From the NCBI RefSeq assembly GCF_003333305.1, contig NZ_QOLD01000098.1, positions 62,001-126,000 of the forward strand: 64,000 nt of DNA, in the 5' to 3' direction. This document shows positions 20,495 to 29,701 of the stretch, one piece after another. A model generated the notes under the pieces. It saw only the letters and a program-made list of their open reading frames with translations, was not told where the DNA came from and did not search any database. The translations under genes were made by a program, and so were the position numbers. Position 1 is the stretch's first letter, and every line of letters starts with the position of its first letter. This DNA comes from Candidatus Colwellia aromaticivorans (GTDB lineage: Bacteria > Pseudomonadota > Gammaproteobacteria > Enterobacterales > Alteromonadaceae).

Positions 20495-20598
20495 GGGGAT
20501 TTTAAAACTAGTTGATTATAATTCATGTAAACTATTATATTAAAACAATCAAATCTAAATATTAAATCTTACATAAAACTTTAATCGGAAAAATTATT

Positions 20599-21159
20599 AT
20601 GGCTTTCTATAGTAGAGAAGAATTAGAATCTTTGGGTTTTAAAAGACTAGGTAAAAATATATCTATTAGTAAAAAGGCATCTCTTTATCACACAGATGCA
20701 ATGGAACTTGGTGATAATTCACGGATAGATGATTTTTGCCTGATAACAGGTAAAGTGATACTTGGGCGAAATGTGCACATCGCTCCTTATTGCAACGTTG
20801 ATGGTGGCGATAAAGGTATTTACTTTGGCGATTTTTCAGGTTTAGCATATGCATGTCATGCAATAACTCGTAGCGATGATTATTCTGGAAATTCGCTCAC
20901 TAATCCAACGATTCCTAATGAATTCAAGACTAGTATTAATAAAAAAATAAATATTGGGAAACATGCAATTTTAGGTGCAATGAGTATTATATTACCGGGA
21001 ATAAATATTGGAGAAGGTTCGTCTGTTGGAGCACACTCACTAATAACCAAAGACACAGAGGATTGGACTATGTATTTTGGGTCTCCGGCCAAAAAAATAA
21101 AGAAGAGAAGCCAAAAATTACTTATTGATGAGAACCTCTATTTAAAACATGAACAATAA
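20599..21159 (+). CDS. Hexapeptide-repeat acyltransferase (WbbJ/LacA-like)
   Basis: 186-residue beta-helix O-acyltransferase. The start FYSREELESLGFKRLGKNI is shared by polysaccharide-locus acetyltransferases. Hexapeptide turns span residues about 25-165, ending ILGAMSIILPGINIGEGSSV and the usual FGSPAKKI terminus. HAITRSDDYSG probably holds the catalytic His. It is preceded by a 104-bp gap after the NeuD-like gene, so it may have its own promoter, and is followed after 23 bp by a truncated MaoC gene. Acceptor unknown. Confidence 0.82.
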   Translation: MAFYSREELESLGFKRLGKNISISKKASLYHTDAMELGDNSRIDDFCLITGKVILGRNVHIAPYCNVDGGDKGIYFGDFSGLAYACHAITRSDDYSGNSLTNPTIPNEFKTSINKKINIGKHAILGAMSIILPGINIGEGSSVGAHSLITKDTEDWTMYFGSPAKKIKKRSQKLLIDENLYLKHEQ

Positions 21160-21182
21160 TTGTTAGAGAAACAATAAAAAAT

Positions 21183-21416
21183 ATGAGTATTTGGAAACTA
21201 GGAAATAAATCGACTCTGAAACGTGCCTTTATCGAAGATGATGTCATTGCATTTGCAAAACACTTTTCTGATAATAATCCTATTCACCTAGACCATCAAT
21301 ATGCAAAGTCGAGCATATTTAAACGGGTTATAGTTCATGGTTCGTTAGTATCTAGTCTATTTTCAGCGTTCCTTGCTAATGTTAAATTCACAGGCAGGGG
21401 GAATGAGTATGTGTAA
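21183..21416 (+). pseudogene. Truncated MaoC-like dehydratase
   Basis: 77 codons covering the N-terminal half of a MaoC/hot-dog hydratase: FIEDDVIAFAKHFSDNNPIH is the catalytic Asp/His segment (D-x(4)-H type) and VIVHGSLVSSLFSAFLAN the following helix. Complete relatives are roughly 130-150 residues, so the C-terminal strands are missing. The frame ends inside the start region of the GT2 gene, with an 8-base overlap. It may be a remnant, or a short form retained for translational coupling. A hydratase role in acyl metabolism is only suggested by family. Confidence 0.65.
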
Positions 21417-22362
21417 GTTATCTATCGTCACGACGTTGTATTCTTCAGAAAAATACATTAATGAATTCTATGAAAGAATAGTTATATCTTTAAGTGATAT
21501 AACTAATGAGTATGAAATTGTTTTTGTCAACGATGGCTCTCCCGATGAATCTTTGAAAAAAGCTCGAGAGATTGCAAAAAAAGATCAAAGAGTAAGAGTA
21601 GTAAACTTATCCCGTAATTTTGGTCATCATAATGCTATTGTTGCTGGCTTAGAAAGTGCAGAAGGGGAGCTCGTTTTTCTAATTGATGTTGATTTGGAAG
21701 AGGACCCAGAACTTATTGAAACTTTTTGGCGAGAGTACAATAATGACCCTGATGTAGATGTTGTATACGGCATTGCAAAGCAACGCGAAGGCAGCAAATT
21801 TAGAATGTTTGCTGGTTCATTGTTCTATCGACTATTTAACCATCTATCTAATACTCAAATACCACACAATTTAATGACAGTAAGGTTGATGTCTCGCCAA
21901 TATATTGAAGCCCTTTCCCTATATGAAGAAAACTCAGTTTTCTTAGGCGGTTTATTCGCCGATGTCGGCTTTAATCAGAGGGGACTAGTTGTAGAAAGAG
22001 AGTATAAGGGAGAGTCTACATACACCTTACGAAAAAGAATTAATTTATTAGTTAATGCCATTACCGCTTTTTCGTCAAAACCATTAGAGATGTTTGTCTA
22101 TATAGGTTCAACTGTAAGCGCAATATCATTCTTAGCCATTTTATTTGTAATATTCAAAAAAATATTTTTAAGTATTGATGTTGCAGGTTGGGCCTCAGCG
22201 ATGATCATGACCAGCTTTTTCGGAGGAATTCAAATATTGTCAATTGGAGTGATAGGCACGTATTTGGGTAAGGTATTTAACGAGGTCAAAGGAAGACCAC
22301 GTTACATTGTTAGTGATATTTTTAAAAAAGAGAAAGATAATCAAAATATGGATAATAAATAA
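21409..22362 (+). CDS. DPM1/GtrB-like polyprenyl-phosphate glycosyltransferase (GT2)
   Basis: 317 residues from ATG 21409, chosen because AGGGGGA lies 7 bases upstream; ATG 21403 is possible. The GT2 domain has LSIVTTLYSSEKYI, FVNDGSPDES and the DxD-like FLIDVDLEEDPEL, and the sequence NLSRNFGHHNAIVAG is typical of polyprenyl-phosphate transferases. Two C-terminal helices (about 230-300) anchor it. It should load a sugar onto undecaprenyl phosphate. The ArnE/F-like gene begins on the next base, and the GT39 enzyme upstream is a likely user of the product. Confidence 0.85.
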   Translation: MCKLSIVTTLYSSEKYINEFYERIVISLSDITNEYEIVFVNDGSPDESLKKAREIAKKDQRVRVVNLSRNFGHHNAIVAGLESAEGELVFLIDVDLEEDPELIETFWREYNNDPDVDVVYGIAKQREGSKFRMFAGSLFYRLFNHLSNTQIPHNLMTVRLMSRQYIEALSLYEENSVFLGGLFADVGFNQRGLVVEREYKGESTYTLRKRINLLVNAITAFSSKPLEMFVYIGSTVSAISFLAILFVIFKKIFLSIDVAGWASAMIMTSFFGGIQILSIGVIGTYLGKVFNEVKGRPRYIVSDIFKKEKDNQNMDNK

Positions 22363-22746
22363 ATGACTGGGTACCTATATATAGCGGGCTGTGTTTTTTT
22401 TACTGTGTATGGCCAATTAGTTTTAAAGTGGCGTATGAATTTGCAAACACAGCCATTACCAGATGAAACCGTTGCGAAATTTTTTTATTTAATCAAACTG
22501 ATTATACTCGACCCTTTTATTCTCAGCGGTTTGGCTTCAGCCTTTATAGCTAGCTTGTTTTGGATGGCGGCAATGACTAAGTTTTCTCTTAGCTTCGCTT
22601 ACCCATTTATGAGCTCAGCGTTTATTATCGTGATGTTTTTTTCAGTATTGCTCTTTGGTGAATCTTTAAATAGTTACAAATTATTGGGTACTGGATTAAT
22701 AGTTGCAGGCATCGTCGTGTTAAGCCAAGGCTATGGTGTTTCATAG
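22363..22746 (+). CDS. Small EamA/ArnE-ArnF-like four-helix transporter
   Basis: 127-residue membrane protein with four hydrophobic helices, resembling SMR/EamA proteins and ArnE/ArnF, which flip an undecaprenyl-phosphate-linked sugar. YLYIAGCVFFTVYGQLVLKW and SLSFAYPFMSSAFIIVM followed by FGESLNSYKLLGTGLIVAG are typical. It starts directly after the GT2 stop (no spacer) and lies upstream of rmlB by 21 bp. With the GT2 and GT39-like genes it forms a plausible make-flip-transfer set for a side-branch sugar. Function is inferred. Confidence 0.75.
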   Translation: MTGYLYIAGCVFFTVYGQLVLKWRMNLQTQPLPDETVAKFFYLIKLIILDPFILSGLASAFIASLFWMAAMTKFSLSFAYPFMSSAFIIVMFFSVLLFGESLNSYKLLGTGLIVAGIVVLSQGYGVS

Positions 22747-22767
22747 AATTAATAAGGAAGTCATGGA

Positions 22768-23826
22768 ATGAAAACAATAATAGTGACTGGCGGAGCAGGG
22801 TTTATAGGTTCAGCGCTTATACGTTACTTAATCAATGAAACTGAACATCAGATCATCAATGTAGATAAACTGACTTATGCCGGTAATTTAGAGTCTTTAG
22901 ATTCAATCGCACATTCCTCTCGCTATCATTTTGTGCAAGCTGATATTTGTGATCAACAAGCAATAGAAAAGGTATTTAACGATTTTAAGCCCGAAATAAT
23001 TATGCATTTGGCGGCAGAAAGCCATGTAGACCGTTCCATTGATGGTCCTGCAGAGTTTATTCAAACCAATGTAGTAGGTACTTTTACCTTATTAGAGGTG
23101 GCGAGAAATTACTGGCAATCACTAAACGAGACTAAAAAGTATAGTTTTCGATTTCACCATATATCTACTGATGAAGTATATGGCGATTTAAATGAAACAG
23201 ACTTGTTTACAGAAGAAACACCTTATGCGCCTAGCTCACCATACTCTGCAAGTAAAGCCTCATCAGACCATCTTGTTAGAGCATGGCATCGTACCTACGG
23301 CTTACCAGTTATTATAACTAATTGTTCTAATAATTATGGGCCTTTTCATTTCCCAGAAAAATTGGTCCCCTTAGTCATTTTAAATGCTCTAGAAGGTAAA
23401 CCGCTGCCGGTGTATGGTAATGGTCAACAAATTAGGGATTGGTTATATGTTGAAGACCATGCCCGTGCTTTATACAAAGTAATCACAGAAGGTAAAATTG
23501 GTGAAACCTACAACATTGGAGGCTTTAACGAGAAAGCTAATATTGATGTTGTTTATGCCATTTGTGACTTATTAGAAGAGGTAGTGCCAGACAAGCCAGC
23601 TAATATAGATAATTACCGAGATTTAGTTACTTTTGTCAAAGACCGGCCAGGACATGATGTACGTTATGCAATAGATGCAGGTAAAATAGAACGAGAACTG
23701 GGTTGGAAACCACAAGAAACGTTTGAGTCAGGTATTCGTAAAACAGTACGGTGGTATCTAAACAATCAAGCATGGTGTTCAAGAGTACAAGACGGTAGTT
23801 ATCAAAGAGAACGTTTAGGTACCTAG
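22768..23826 (+). CDS. rmlB: dTDP-glucose 4,6-dehydratase RmlB
   Basis: 352-residue extended short-chain dehydratase converting dTDP-glucose to dTDP-4-keto-6-deoxyglucose. [16 protein letters not shown] binds [13 protein letters not shown] holds the Asp-Glu pair, and [16 protein letters not shown] the Tyr-Lys catalytic pair. [15 protein letters not shown] is a further RmlB signature. It feeds both the rhamnose branch (RmlC and RmlD at 4.9-6.4 kb) and the WecE-type branch at 25 kb. It is separated from rmlA by MITE-3, which may alter co-transcription. Confidence 0.95.
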   Translation: MKTIIVTGGAGFIGSALIRYLINETEHQIINVDKLTYAGNLESLDSIAHSSRYHFVQADICDQQAIEKVFNDFKPEIIMHLAAESHVDRSIDGPAEFIQTNVVGTFTLLEVARNYWQSLNETKKYSFRFHHISTDEVYGDLNETDLFTEETPYAPSSPYSASKASSDHLVRAWHRTYGLPVIITNCSNNYGPFHFPEKLVPLVILNALEGKPLPVYGNGQQIRDWLYVEDHARALYKVITEGKIGETYNIGGFNEKANIDVVYAICDLLEEVVPDKPANIDNYRDLVTFVKDRPGHDVRYAIDAGKIERELGWKPQETFESGIRKTVRWYLNNQAWCSRVQDGSYQRERLGT

Positions 23827-23863
23827 TAGATAATTGGACTGGCACAAAAAAATGATAAATAAT

Positions 23864-24089
23864 CATGCCTATGTAATTAACTCAGGAGCTTGCTGTAAAC
23901 GTCAGGACAATATGCTCCAGCATTGTCTAATAAACTACATCCATGTAGCGTATCTTCGAAGTATTTGATACGAAGATCCATTGTGTTCTTGCTTGGATTC
24001 CAGCCTAATACACCACTGGAATGACGAAAGTCTAATACACCACGGGGATGACGTTATTAATGAACTCCTGAGTAAAGTGCATAGGCACA
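23864..24089. mobile_element. MITE-3, 226 bp, in the rmlB-rmlA gap
   Basis: The left end is CATGCCTATGTAATTAAC then TCAGGAG. The right end read inward is TGTGCCTATGCACTTTAC then TCAGGAGTTC. It is flanked by a perfect 8-bp direct repeat TAAATAAT (23856-23863 and 24090-24097). The interior holds CAGGACAATATGCTCCAGCA, ACATCCATGTAG and two ACACCAC.GG.ATGACG units. It has no coding capacity. It sits 33 bp upstream of the intact rmlA start, so the rmlA leader is partly element-derived. Confidence 0.88.
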
Positions 24090-24121
24090 TAAATAATTAA
24101 TGTTAATGAGGTAAATTTATA

Positions 24122-24994
24122 ATGAAAGGGATCATTCTTGCTGGAGGGACCGGCTCACGTTTATATCCATTAACTGTTGGTGTTTCTAAACAGTTACTGC
24201 CCGTATATGATAAACCGATGATTTATTATCCTTTATCTGTACTTATGCTTGCAGGTATTCGAGACATATTAATTATTTCAACGGAACAAGATATCCCCCG
24301 ATTTAAAAAGGTATTGGGTGACGGTAGCCGTTTTGGGGTGAGTTTTAGCTATATTGTTCAACCTAAACCTGAGGGCATTGCTCAAGCATTTATATTAGGT
24401 GAAGACTTTATCGGTGATGATAAGGTTTGTCTTATTTTGGGAGACAATATTTACTACGGTCAGGGCTTTACCGAAAAACTGCAGCAAGCGATTGCGCAAC
24501 CCTCAGGAGCTACGGTGTTTGGATATAATGTTAAAGACCCACAACGGTTTGGTGTCGTTAATTTTGACCAAAATATGAAAGCTTTATCCATTGAAGAAAA
24601 ACCTGAAAGGCCAAAGTCTAATTGGGCAGTTACTGGCTTATATTTTTATGATAATGATGTTATCGAAATAGCTAAATCAATTAAACCTTCCGCTCGTGGT
24701 GAATTAGAAATTACCGATGTGAATAAAGTTTATTTGGAAAATGGCAACTTGCACGTTGCTCTACTCGGCCGTGGTTTTGCTTGGTTAGATACCGGCACAC
24801 AGAAAAGCTTGTTAGCGGCAAGTCAATTTGTAGAAACTGTAGAGGAACGACAAGGATTTAAGATTGCCTGCCCTGAAGAAGTAGCCTTTCGTAATGGCTG
24901 GTTAACCGAGCAGAATTTAATTGATAGCGGCAACCAACTTAAAAATTCGCCGTATGGACAATATTTACTCGATATCATTAATCGAGATTACTAG
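24122..24994 (+). CDS. rmlA: Glucose-1-phosphate thymidylyltransferase RmlA
   Basis: 290-residue nucleotidyltransferase making dTDP-glucose from dTTP and glucose-1-phosphate. The signature [20 protein letters not shown] gives the nucleotide loop and catalytic residues, followed by [14 protein letters not shown]. The metal Asp is in [10 protein letters not shown] and [12 protein letters not shown] lies near the C-terminus. Full family length. This is the only complete copy in the window; the second copy near rmlC is a pseudogene. A ribosome site (GAGGTAAA) lies just upstream, after MITE-3. Confidence 0.95.
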   Translation: MKGIILAGGTGSRLYPLTVGVSKQLLPVYDKPMIYYPLSVLMLAGIRDILIISTEQDIPRFKKVLGDGSRFGVSFSYIVQPKPEGIAQAFILGEDFIGDDKVCLILGDNIYYGQGFTEKLQQAIAQPSGATVFGYNVKDPQRFGVVNFDQNMKALSIEEKPERPKSNWAVTGLYFYDNDVIEIAKSIKPSARGELEITDVNKVYLENGNLHVALLGRGFAWLDTGTQKSLLAASQFVETVEERQGFKIACPEEVAFRNGWLTEQNLIDSGNQLKNSPYGQYLLDIINRDY

Positions 24995-25014
24995 TGAATT
25001 TATAGGAATTAACG

Positions 25015-26154
25015 GTGATGGAAAATAATATAAAATTTAATCAACCGCTGATCGCTGGCAATGAATTGAAATATGTTCAAGAGGTATTAGCGTCAGGACG
25101 CTTAGCGGGTGATTTAAGTTTTACAAAAAAATGCCAAACTTTTATGGAACAGCGTTTTGGTGCAAAAAAAGTACTACTGACAACGTCATGTACTTCTGCT
25201 TTAGAGATGGCTGCTATTCTTTGTAATATTAAAGAAGGAGACGAAGTGATCATGCCAAGCTTCACTTTCGTTTCAACGGCTAATGCATTTTTATTACGGG
25301 GTGCAAAAATTAAGTTTGTCGATATTCGGCCAGACACGTTTAATATTGATGAGAATCTTATTGAGCAAGCCATTACCAGCAAAACCAAAGCGATTGTACC
25401 CGTTCATTACGCCAGTATTGCTTGTGAAATGGATAAGATAAATGCGATTGCAAAAGCTCATGATTTATTTTTAATAGAAGATGCCGCTCAAGCTGTTGAT
25501 ACGCAATATAAAGATCAATATATGGGCACACTTGGCGATGCTGGTACCTATAGTTTTCATGAAACCAAGAATTTTGTTGCGGGTGAATGTGGAGCTTTAG
25601 TACTAAACCGAGAAGACTGGATAGAGCGCGCTGAAATATTGAGAGAAAAAGGGACAAACCGAAGTCAGTTTCATCGTGGTCATGTTGATAAATATACTTG
25701 GGTTGATATTGGCTCTTCCTATGTACCATCTGACCTTTTAGCTGCGGTATTGCTTGGACAATTTGAAGCAATGGACACGATTAATAATAAACGTCAATCA
25801 GTCGCTGAATTGTATAGGCAATGCTTACAACCATTAGCGGATAATGGCTATTTTGCAATGCCAATAGTGCCTGAACACTGTACAACGAATAACCATATGT
25901 TTTCATTGTATTGTTCGTCTGCAGCGCTCCGTAATCGACTGTTGAAAACACTTAATAAACACAACATACAAGCGGTCTTTCATTATATTCCACTGCATAA
26001 TTCACCCTTTGCTATTGAGCAGGGGTTTAATCAACAACCTTTACCCGTTACCGAAAATGTAGCTGACTGTTTACTTAGGTTACCTATGTATCCTGGCTTG
26101 TCAGAACAATCAGTCTTAGCTATTTGTCAGGTAATTATTGACGAGCTAGGTTAG
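25015..26154 (+). CDS. wecE: dTDP-4-amino-4,6-dideoxygalactose transaminase, WecE/RffA-like
   Basis: 379-residue PLP aminotransferase using the RmlB product dTDP-4-keto-6-deoxyglucose to make a dTDP-4-amino-4,6-dideoxyhexose. The N-terminus KFNQPLIAGNELKYVQEVL and LTTSCTSALEMAA match WecE. The PLP Lys lies in YSFHETKNFVAGECGAL, and IEDAAQAVDTQY supplies the cofactor-ring Asp. The start is GTG 25015 or ATG 25018. It follows rmlA by 20 bp. The cognate N-acetyltransferase WecD was not seen, and the NeuD-like protein at 19829 could substitute (inference). Confidence 0.9.
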   Translation: MMENNIKFNQPLIAGNELKYVQEVLASGRLAGDLSFTKKCQTFMEQRFGAKKVLLTTSCTSALEMAAILCNIKEGDEVIMPSFTFVSTANAFLLRGAKIKFVDIRPDTFNIDENLIEQAITSKTKAIVPVHYASIACEMDKINAIAKAHDLFLIEDAAQAVDTQYKDQYMGTLGDAGTYSFHETKNFVAGECGALVLNREDWIERAEILREKGTNRSQFHRGHVDKYTWVDIGSSYVPSDLLAAVLLGQFEAMDTINNKRQSVAELYRQCLQPLADNGYFAMPIVPEHCTTNNHMFSLYCSSAALRNRLLKTLNKHNIQAVFHYIPLHNSPFAIEQGFNQQPLPVTENVADCLLRLPMYPGLSEQSVLAICQVIIDELG

Positions 26155-26178
26155 ATTATATTTGCAAGGCAATCATAT

Positions 26179-26207
26179 ATTGGAACTAAAATATCTGTAG
26201 TTCCAAT
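26179..26207 (+). terminator. Inverted repeat after wecE, possible terminator
   Basis: A perfect 10-bp stem ATTGGAACTA / TAGTTCCAAT with a 9-base loop lies 25 bp after the wecE stop and upstream of manC. No clear T-run follows, so intrinsic termination is uncertain. It could instead be a processing site or an attenuating hairpin. Confidence 0.4.
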
Positions 26208-26260
26208 GATGAATTGTTTACTATAACAATAAAGTAAAACTTCTTAATAACGGATTATCA

Positions 26261-27691
26261 ATGAGCTCTCCAAAAATATTCCCGACAGTTATGTGTGGCG
26301 GTAGTGGCACTCGTCTTTGGCCTCTTTCTAGATCACAATTCCCCAAACAATTTTTACCCCTAGTTAATGATACCAGCATGCTACAAGATACCATGGCACG
26401 CTTACCCGCAGGGCATCAAGCGCCGGTGTTTATTTGTAATGAAGATCACCGGTTTTTAGTGGCTGAGCAAGTTAAGCAAGTGAACTGTGGTCAAGCAACA
26501 ATTTTGCTCGAACCACAAGGTCGAAATACGGCGCCTGCTGTAGCGCTTGCGGCAATTAATGCACTTGAATCTAATAGCGATGCACTGTTATTAGTGTTGG
26601 CTGCAGATCATGTTATTAAAGACACTGATAAATTTCATCAAGCAGTTGTTGTTGCAACAGCCGCAGCACAAAAAGGAAAATTAGTCACCTTTGGTATTGT
26701 CCCTACTAAGCCTGAAACAGGTTATGGCTATATAAAACAAGGTGTAGAGGCAACAGAAGATGGTGCAGGTAGTGGTGTTTTTGAGGTAGCAACATTTGTT
26801 GAAAAACCAGATACTGATACCGCAGAAGGCTATCTAGCCTCAGGTGATTATTTATGGAATAGCGGTATGTTTTTATTTAAAGCAAGCCGTTATCTTGAAG
26901 AGTTAGAAAAATTCAGACCTGATATTTTGCAGGCTTGCCAGCAGGCAATGGCAAAAGTTGAAAAGGATTTAGATTTTACCCGCCCTGATAGCGAAGCATT
27001 CATGCAATGTGCTGATGAGTCTATTGACTATGCCGTAATGGAAAAAACAGATCAAGCGGTTGTCATTCCTCTTGATGCAGGCTGGAGTGATGTTGGCTCT
27101 TATTCTGCCCTTTGGGAAGTATGTGAACAAGACTCCAAGAAAAATGTGATTAAAGGTGATGTGATTGCCCATGATACAAGCAACAGTTACATTCATAGTC
27201 AAAATAAGTTAATCGCTACCTTAGGGGTTGATAACCTCGTGGTCATTGATACCCCTGATGCTGTATTGATTGCGAATAAAGACAAAGTACAAAATGTGAA
27301 AGAAATTGTAAATGAACTTAAGGCGCAGCAACGACCTGAAGCAAAATTACATCGTGAAGTTTACCGTCCTTGGGGTAAATACGATAGTGTTGATAGCGGT
27401 GAGCGCTTTCAAGTAAAACGCATCACCGTTAATCCAGGGGCTAAACTCTCTGTACAAATGCATCATCATAGAGCAGAGCACTGGATTATTGTTTCAGGCA
27501 CAGCAAAAATCACGCTCGATGAGAAAACTTTTCTATTAAGTGAGAATCAATCCACTTATATCCCTATTGGTGTCGTTCACGCCCTAGAAAACCCAGGTAA
27601 ATTACCGCTTGAAATGATCGAAGTGCAATCAGGCAGTTATTTAGGTGAAGATGATATTGTTCGTTTCGAAGACAAATATGGGAGAAGTTAA
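26261..27691 (+). CDS. manC: Mannose-1-phosphate guanylyltransferase/mannose-6-phosphate isomerase
   Basis: 476-residue bifunctional type II enzyme of the ManC/CpsB/AlgA family. The N-terminal guanylyltransferase domain starts [20 protein letters not shown] with the PKQFLPL loop. [10 protein letters not shown] and SGMFLFKA follow. The C-terminal cupin isomerase domain has the metal-binding [10 protein letters not shown] and the [13 protein letters not shown] motif. It supplies GDP-mannose together with ManB downstream. The stop codon abuts the start of the TTACGAGTAAGAGAAG repeat. Confidence 0.93.
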   Translation: MSSPKIFPTVMCGGSGTRLWPLSRSQFPKQFLPLVNDTSMLQDTMARLPAGHQAPVFICNEDHRFLVAEQVKQVNCGQATILLEPQGRNTAPAVALAAINALESNSDALLLVLAADHVIKDTDKFHQAVVVATAAAQKGKLVTFGIVPTKPETGYGYIKQGVEATEDGAGSGVFEVATFVEKPDTDTAEGYLASGDYLWNSGMFLFKASRYLEELEKFRPDILQACQQAMAKVEKDLDFTRPDSEAFMQCADESIDYAVMEKTDQAVVIPLDAGWSDVGSYSALWEVCEQDSKKNVIKGDVIAHDTSNSYIHSQNKLIATLGVDNLVVIDTPDAVLIANKDKVQNVKEIVNELKAQQRPEAKLHREVYRPWGKYDSVDSGERFQVKRITVNPGAKLSVQMHHHRAEHWIIVSGTAKITLDEKTFLLSENQSTYIPIGVVHALENPGKLPLEMIEVQSGSYLGEDDIVRFEDKYGRS

Positions 27692-27790
27692 GTTACGAGT
27701 AAGAGAAGTTACGGGTTGCGAAAAGAATATCAGTAATGAGCTAAAACAGTGACGAGTAAGAGAAGTTGCGGGTAGCGAAGAACTCGAAAC
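27692..27790. repeat. TTACGAGT/CGAAG-type intergenic repeat, two copies
   Basis: Between manC and the four-helix-bundle gene, GTTACGAGTAAGAGAAGTT and GTGACGAGTAAGAGAAGTTG recur about 60 bp apart, each followed by GCG-A-AAGAA. The same family recurs at 28185-28285 (inside manB), 46545-46640, 51601-51695 and 56645-56735, often as an imperfect palindrome pairing ACGAGTTACGAAGAAAA with TTTTCGTTACTCG. Confidence 0.7.
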
Positions 27791-27813
27791 TAAAAATTCA
27801 ACAAGGAGGTTGT

Positions 27814-28161
27814 ATGCAGTATGAAAAATTGGAAATATGGTTACGTAGTAAAAACTTGGCTATTGATGTTTATAGAGAGCTTGCTGGCTTACGTGATTTT
27901 GGTTTCAAAGATCAAATTACTCGCTCGGCTTTATCTGTTCCAAGCAATATCGCTGAAGGTATGGAACGAAGTTCAAATGTAGAAAAAGCTAGGTTCCTTG
28001 TTATTTCTAAAGGCTCAATTGGTGAATTTAAAACTCAAACCGATATTGGTATTGCTATTGGCTATATATCTCAACAAAAAGGTTTCTTTTGGATGAATGA
28101 AGCGGAACAATTATCAAAAATGCTAGGTAGCTTTATAAATAGGTTAAAAAATAATGACTAA
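27814..28161 (+). CDS. Four-helix-bundle protein (S23/IVS family)
   Basis: 115 residues from ATG 27814, which has a perfect AAGGAGGT just upstream; the longer in-frame start at 27766 lies in a repeat. The sequence [20 protein letters not shown] followed by [20 protein letters not shown] is the signature of the four-helix-bundle family first noticed in 23S rRNA intervening sequences. Its function is unknown. Here it is inserted between manC and manB and overlaps the manB start by 8 bp. Its free-standing presence in an exopolysaccharide locus suggests a cargo gene or an undetermined role. Confidence 0.85.
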   Translation: MQYEKLEIWLRSKNLAIDVYRELAGLRDFGFKDQITRSALSVPSNIAEGMERSSNVEKARFLVISKGSIGEFKTQTDIGIAIGYISQQKGFFWMNEAEQLSKMLGSFINRLKNND

Positions 28162-29701
28162 AATCTCGAAATCGGAAGCAAACACTCCTCAGGTTGAGGC
28201 TTTCACTTCGCCACTTGAAACTAGTGACTCAAAGCTGGAACCTGTATCGTCGCAACCCGAAACTCGTCACTCGAAACTGCTTTCCTGTTTTAAAGCTTAT
28301 GACATTCGCGGTAAACTCGGTGAAGAGCTAAATACCGATATTGCTTATCGTATAGGTCGTGCTTTTGCGCAACATACTAAAGCAAAAGAGGTCGTAGTTG
28401 GAGGCGATATTCGCTTAACAAGCGAAGAGCTAAAGTTAGCACTTGCTAACGGTTTAATGGACGGTGGCACGAATGTTATTGATTTAGGCTTGTGCGGCAC
28501 TGAGCATATTTACTTTGCTACAAGTCATTTAAATTGTGATGGCGGTATTGTCGTGACGGCTAGCCATAACCCTATTGATTACAATGGCATGAAGTTAGTT
28601 AGAGAAAATTCAAAACCGATTAGTGGTGATACGGGTTTGTTTGAGATCCAAGCCCTCGCTGAGCGCAATGAGTTTTCTAAGGTGGCTGAAAGGGGTCAAC
28701 TATCAACTCAAAATATTAGCCAAGCTTATACCGAGCATTTGTTAACCTATATTGATGTGAAAAACCTTTCTTTATTAGGCTCCCCATTAGATTCTTCGTT
28801 AGAGAGGCCATTAAAGCTAGTGGTGAACGCAGGTAACGGTACTGCAGGTCCTGCACTGGATGCTATTGAATCCGCTTTTAAGCAATTGAAAGTGCCTGTA
28901 GAATTTATAAAAGTTCATCACCAACCCGATGGAAATTTTCCCAATGGTATTCCAAATCCGCTGTTAGTTGAAAATAGAACTGCTACTCGAGATGCGGTAA
29001 TTGAGCAGAATGCAGATATGGGTATTGCTTGGGATGGCGATTTTGATCGCTGTTTTTTATTTGATGAGCGAGGCGACTTTATTGAAGGATATTATATCGT
29101 TGGCTTGTTAGCTGAGAATTTTTTAGCTAAATCTGTGGATAGTAAAAATACGGTGGCTAACGCTTCACCACCGAAAATTATTCATGATCCACGCTTAACG
29201 TGGAATACCATTGATATTGTAGAGCAAGCAGGCGGTCAGGCTATACAAAGTAAAACTGGGCACGCCTTTATTAAAGAGCGTATGCGGTTAGAAGATGCGG
29301 TATATGGTGGTGAAATGAGTGCCCACCATTATTTTCGTGATTTTTTCTATTGCGATAGCGGCATGATCCCTTGGTTACTCATTGCTGAATTAGTTTGCCT
29401 TCGTCAACAACCATTATCTTCACTCGTAGAAGAACGCATTCAAGCTTACCCATCTTCAGGTGAAATTAACAATAAAATTGTTGATCCAAAAGTGGCTATA
29501 GCTCGTGTATATAACTACTATCAAAGTGACGCACAAGTTATTGATGAAACAGACGGCATTAGCATGGAGTTTGGTGCATGGCGTTTTAACTTGCGAAGCA
29601 GTAATACTGAACCTGTAGTTCGTTTGAATGTTGAGTCTAAAGGTGATGAAGCACTAATGGCAGACAAAACTCAAGAAATTTTAGGTTTATTACTTCAATA
29701 G
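28154..29701 (+). CDS. manB: Phosphomannomutase/phosphoglucomutase with repeat-derived N-terminal extension
   Basis: 515-residue hexose-phosphate mutase interconverting mannose-6- and mannose-1-phosphate. Core motifs are [15 protein letters not shown], the phosphoserine loop [15 protein letters not shown], the metal loop [23 protein letters not shown] and [12 protein letters not shown]. Relatives begin at about residue 43-44 ([11 protein letters not shown]). Residues 1-42 are extra, and their codons contain the intergenic repeat (CGAAACTCGTCACTCG). Translation may start at ATG 28154, coupled to the upstream gene, or at a non-ATG codon such as CTG near residue 42. Catalytic residues are intact. 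Confidence 0.9.
   Translation: MTKISKSEANTPQVEAFTSPLETSDSKLEPVSSQPETRHSKLLSCFKAYDIRGKLGEELNTDIAYRIGRAFAQHTKAKEVVVGGDIRLTSEELKLALANGLMDGGTNVIDLGLCGTEHIYFATSHLNCDGGIVVTASHNPIDYNGMKLVRENSKPISGDTGLFEIQALAERNEFSKVAERGQLSTQNISQAYTEHLLTYIDVKNLSLLGSPLDSSLERPLKLVVNAGNGTAGPALDAIESAFKQLKVPVEFIKVHHQPDGNFPNGIPNPLLVENRTATRDAVIEQNADMGIAWDGDFDRCFLFDERGDFIEGYYIVGLLAENFLAKSVDSKNTVANASPPKIIHDPRLTWNTIDIVEQAGGQAIQSKTGHAFIKERMRLEDAVYGGEMSAHHYFRDFFYCDSGMIPWLLIAELVCLRQQPLSSLVEERIQAYPSSGEINNKIVDPKVAIARVYNYYQSDAQVIDETDGISMEFGAWRFNLRSSNTEPVVRLNVESKGDEALMADKTQEILGLLLQ

Noticed and set aside
25373-25771. 132-codon minus-strand frame
   Set aside because: Antisense to the wecE-type gene, whose motifs are clear.
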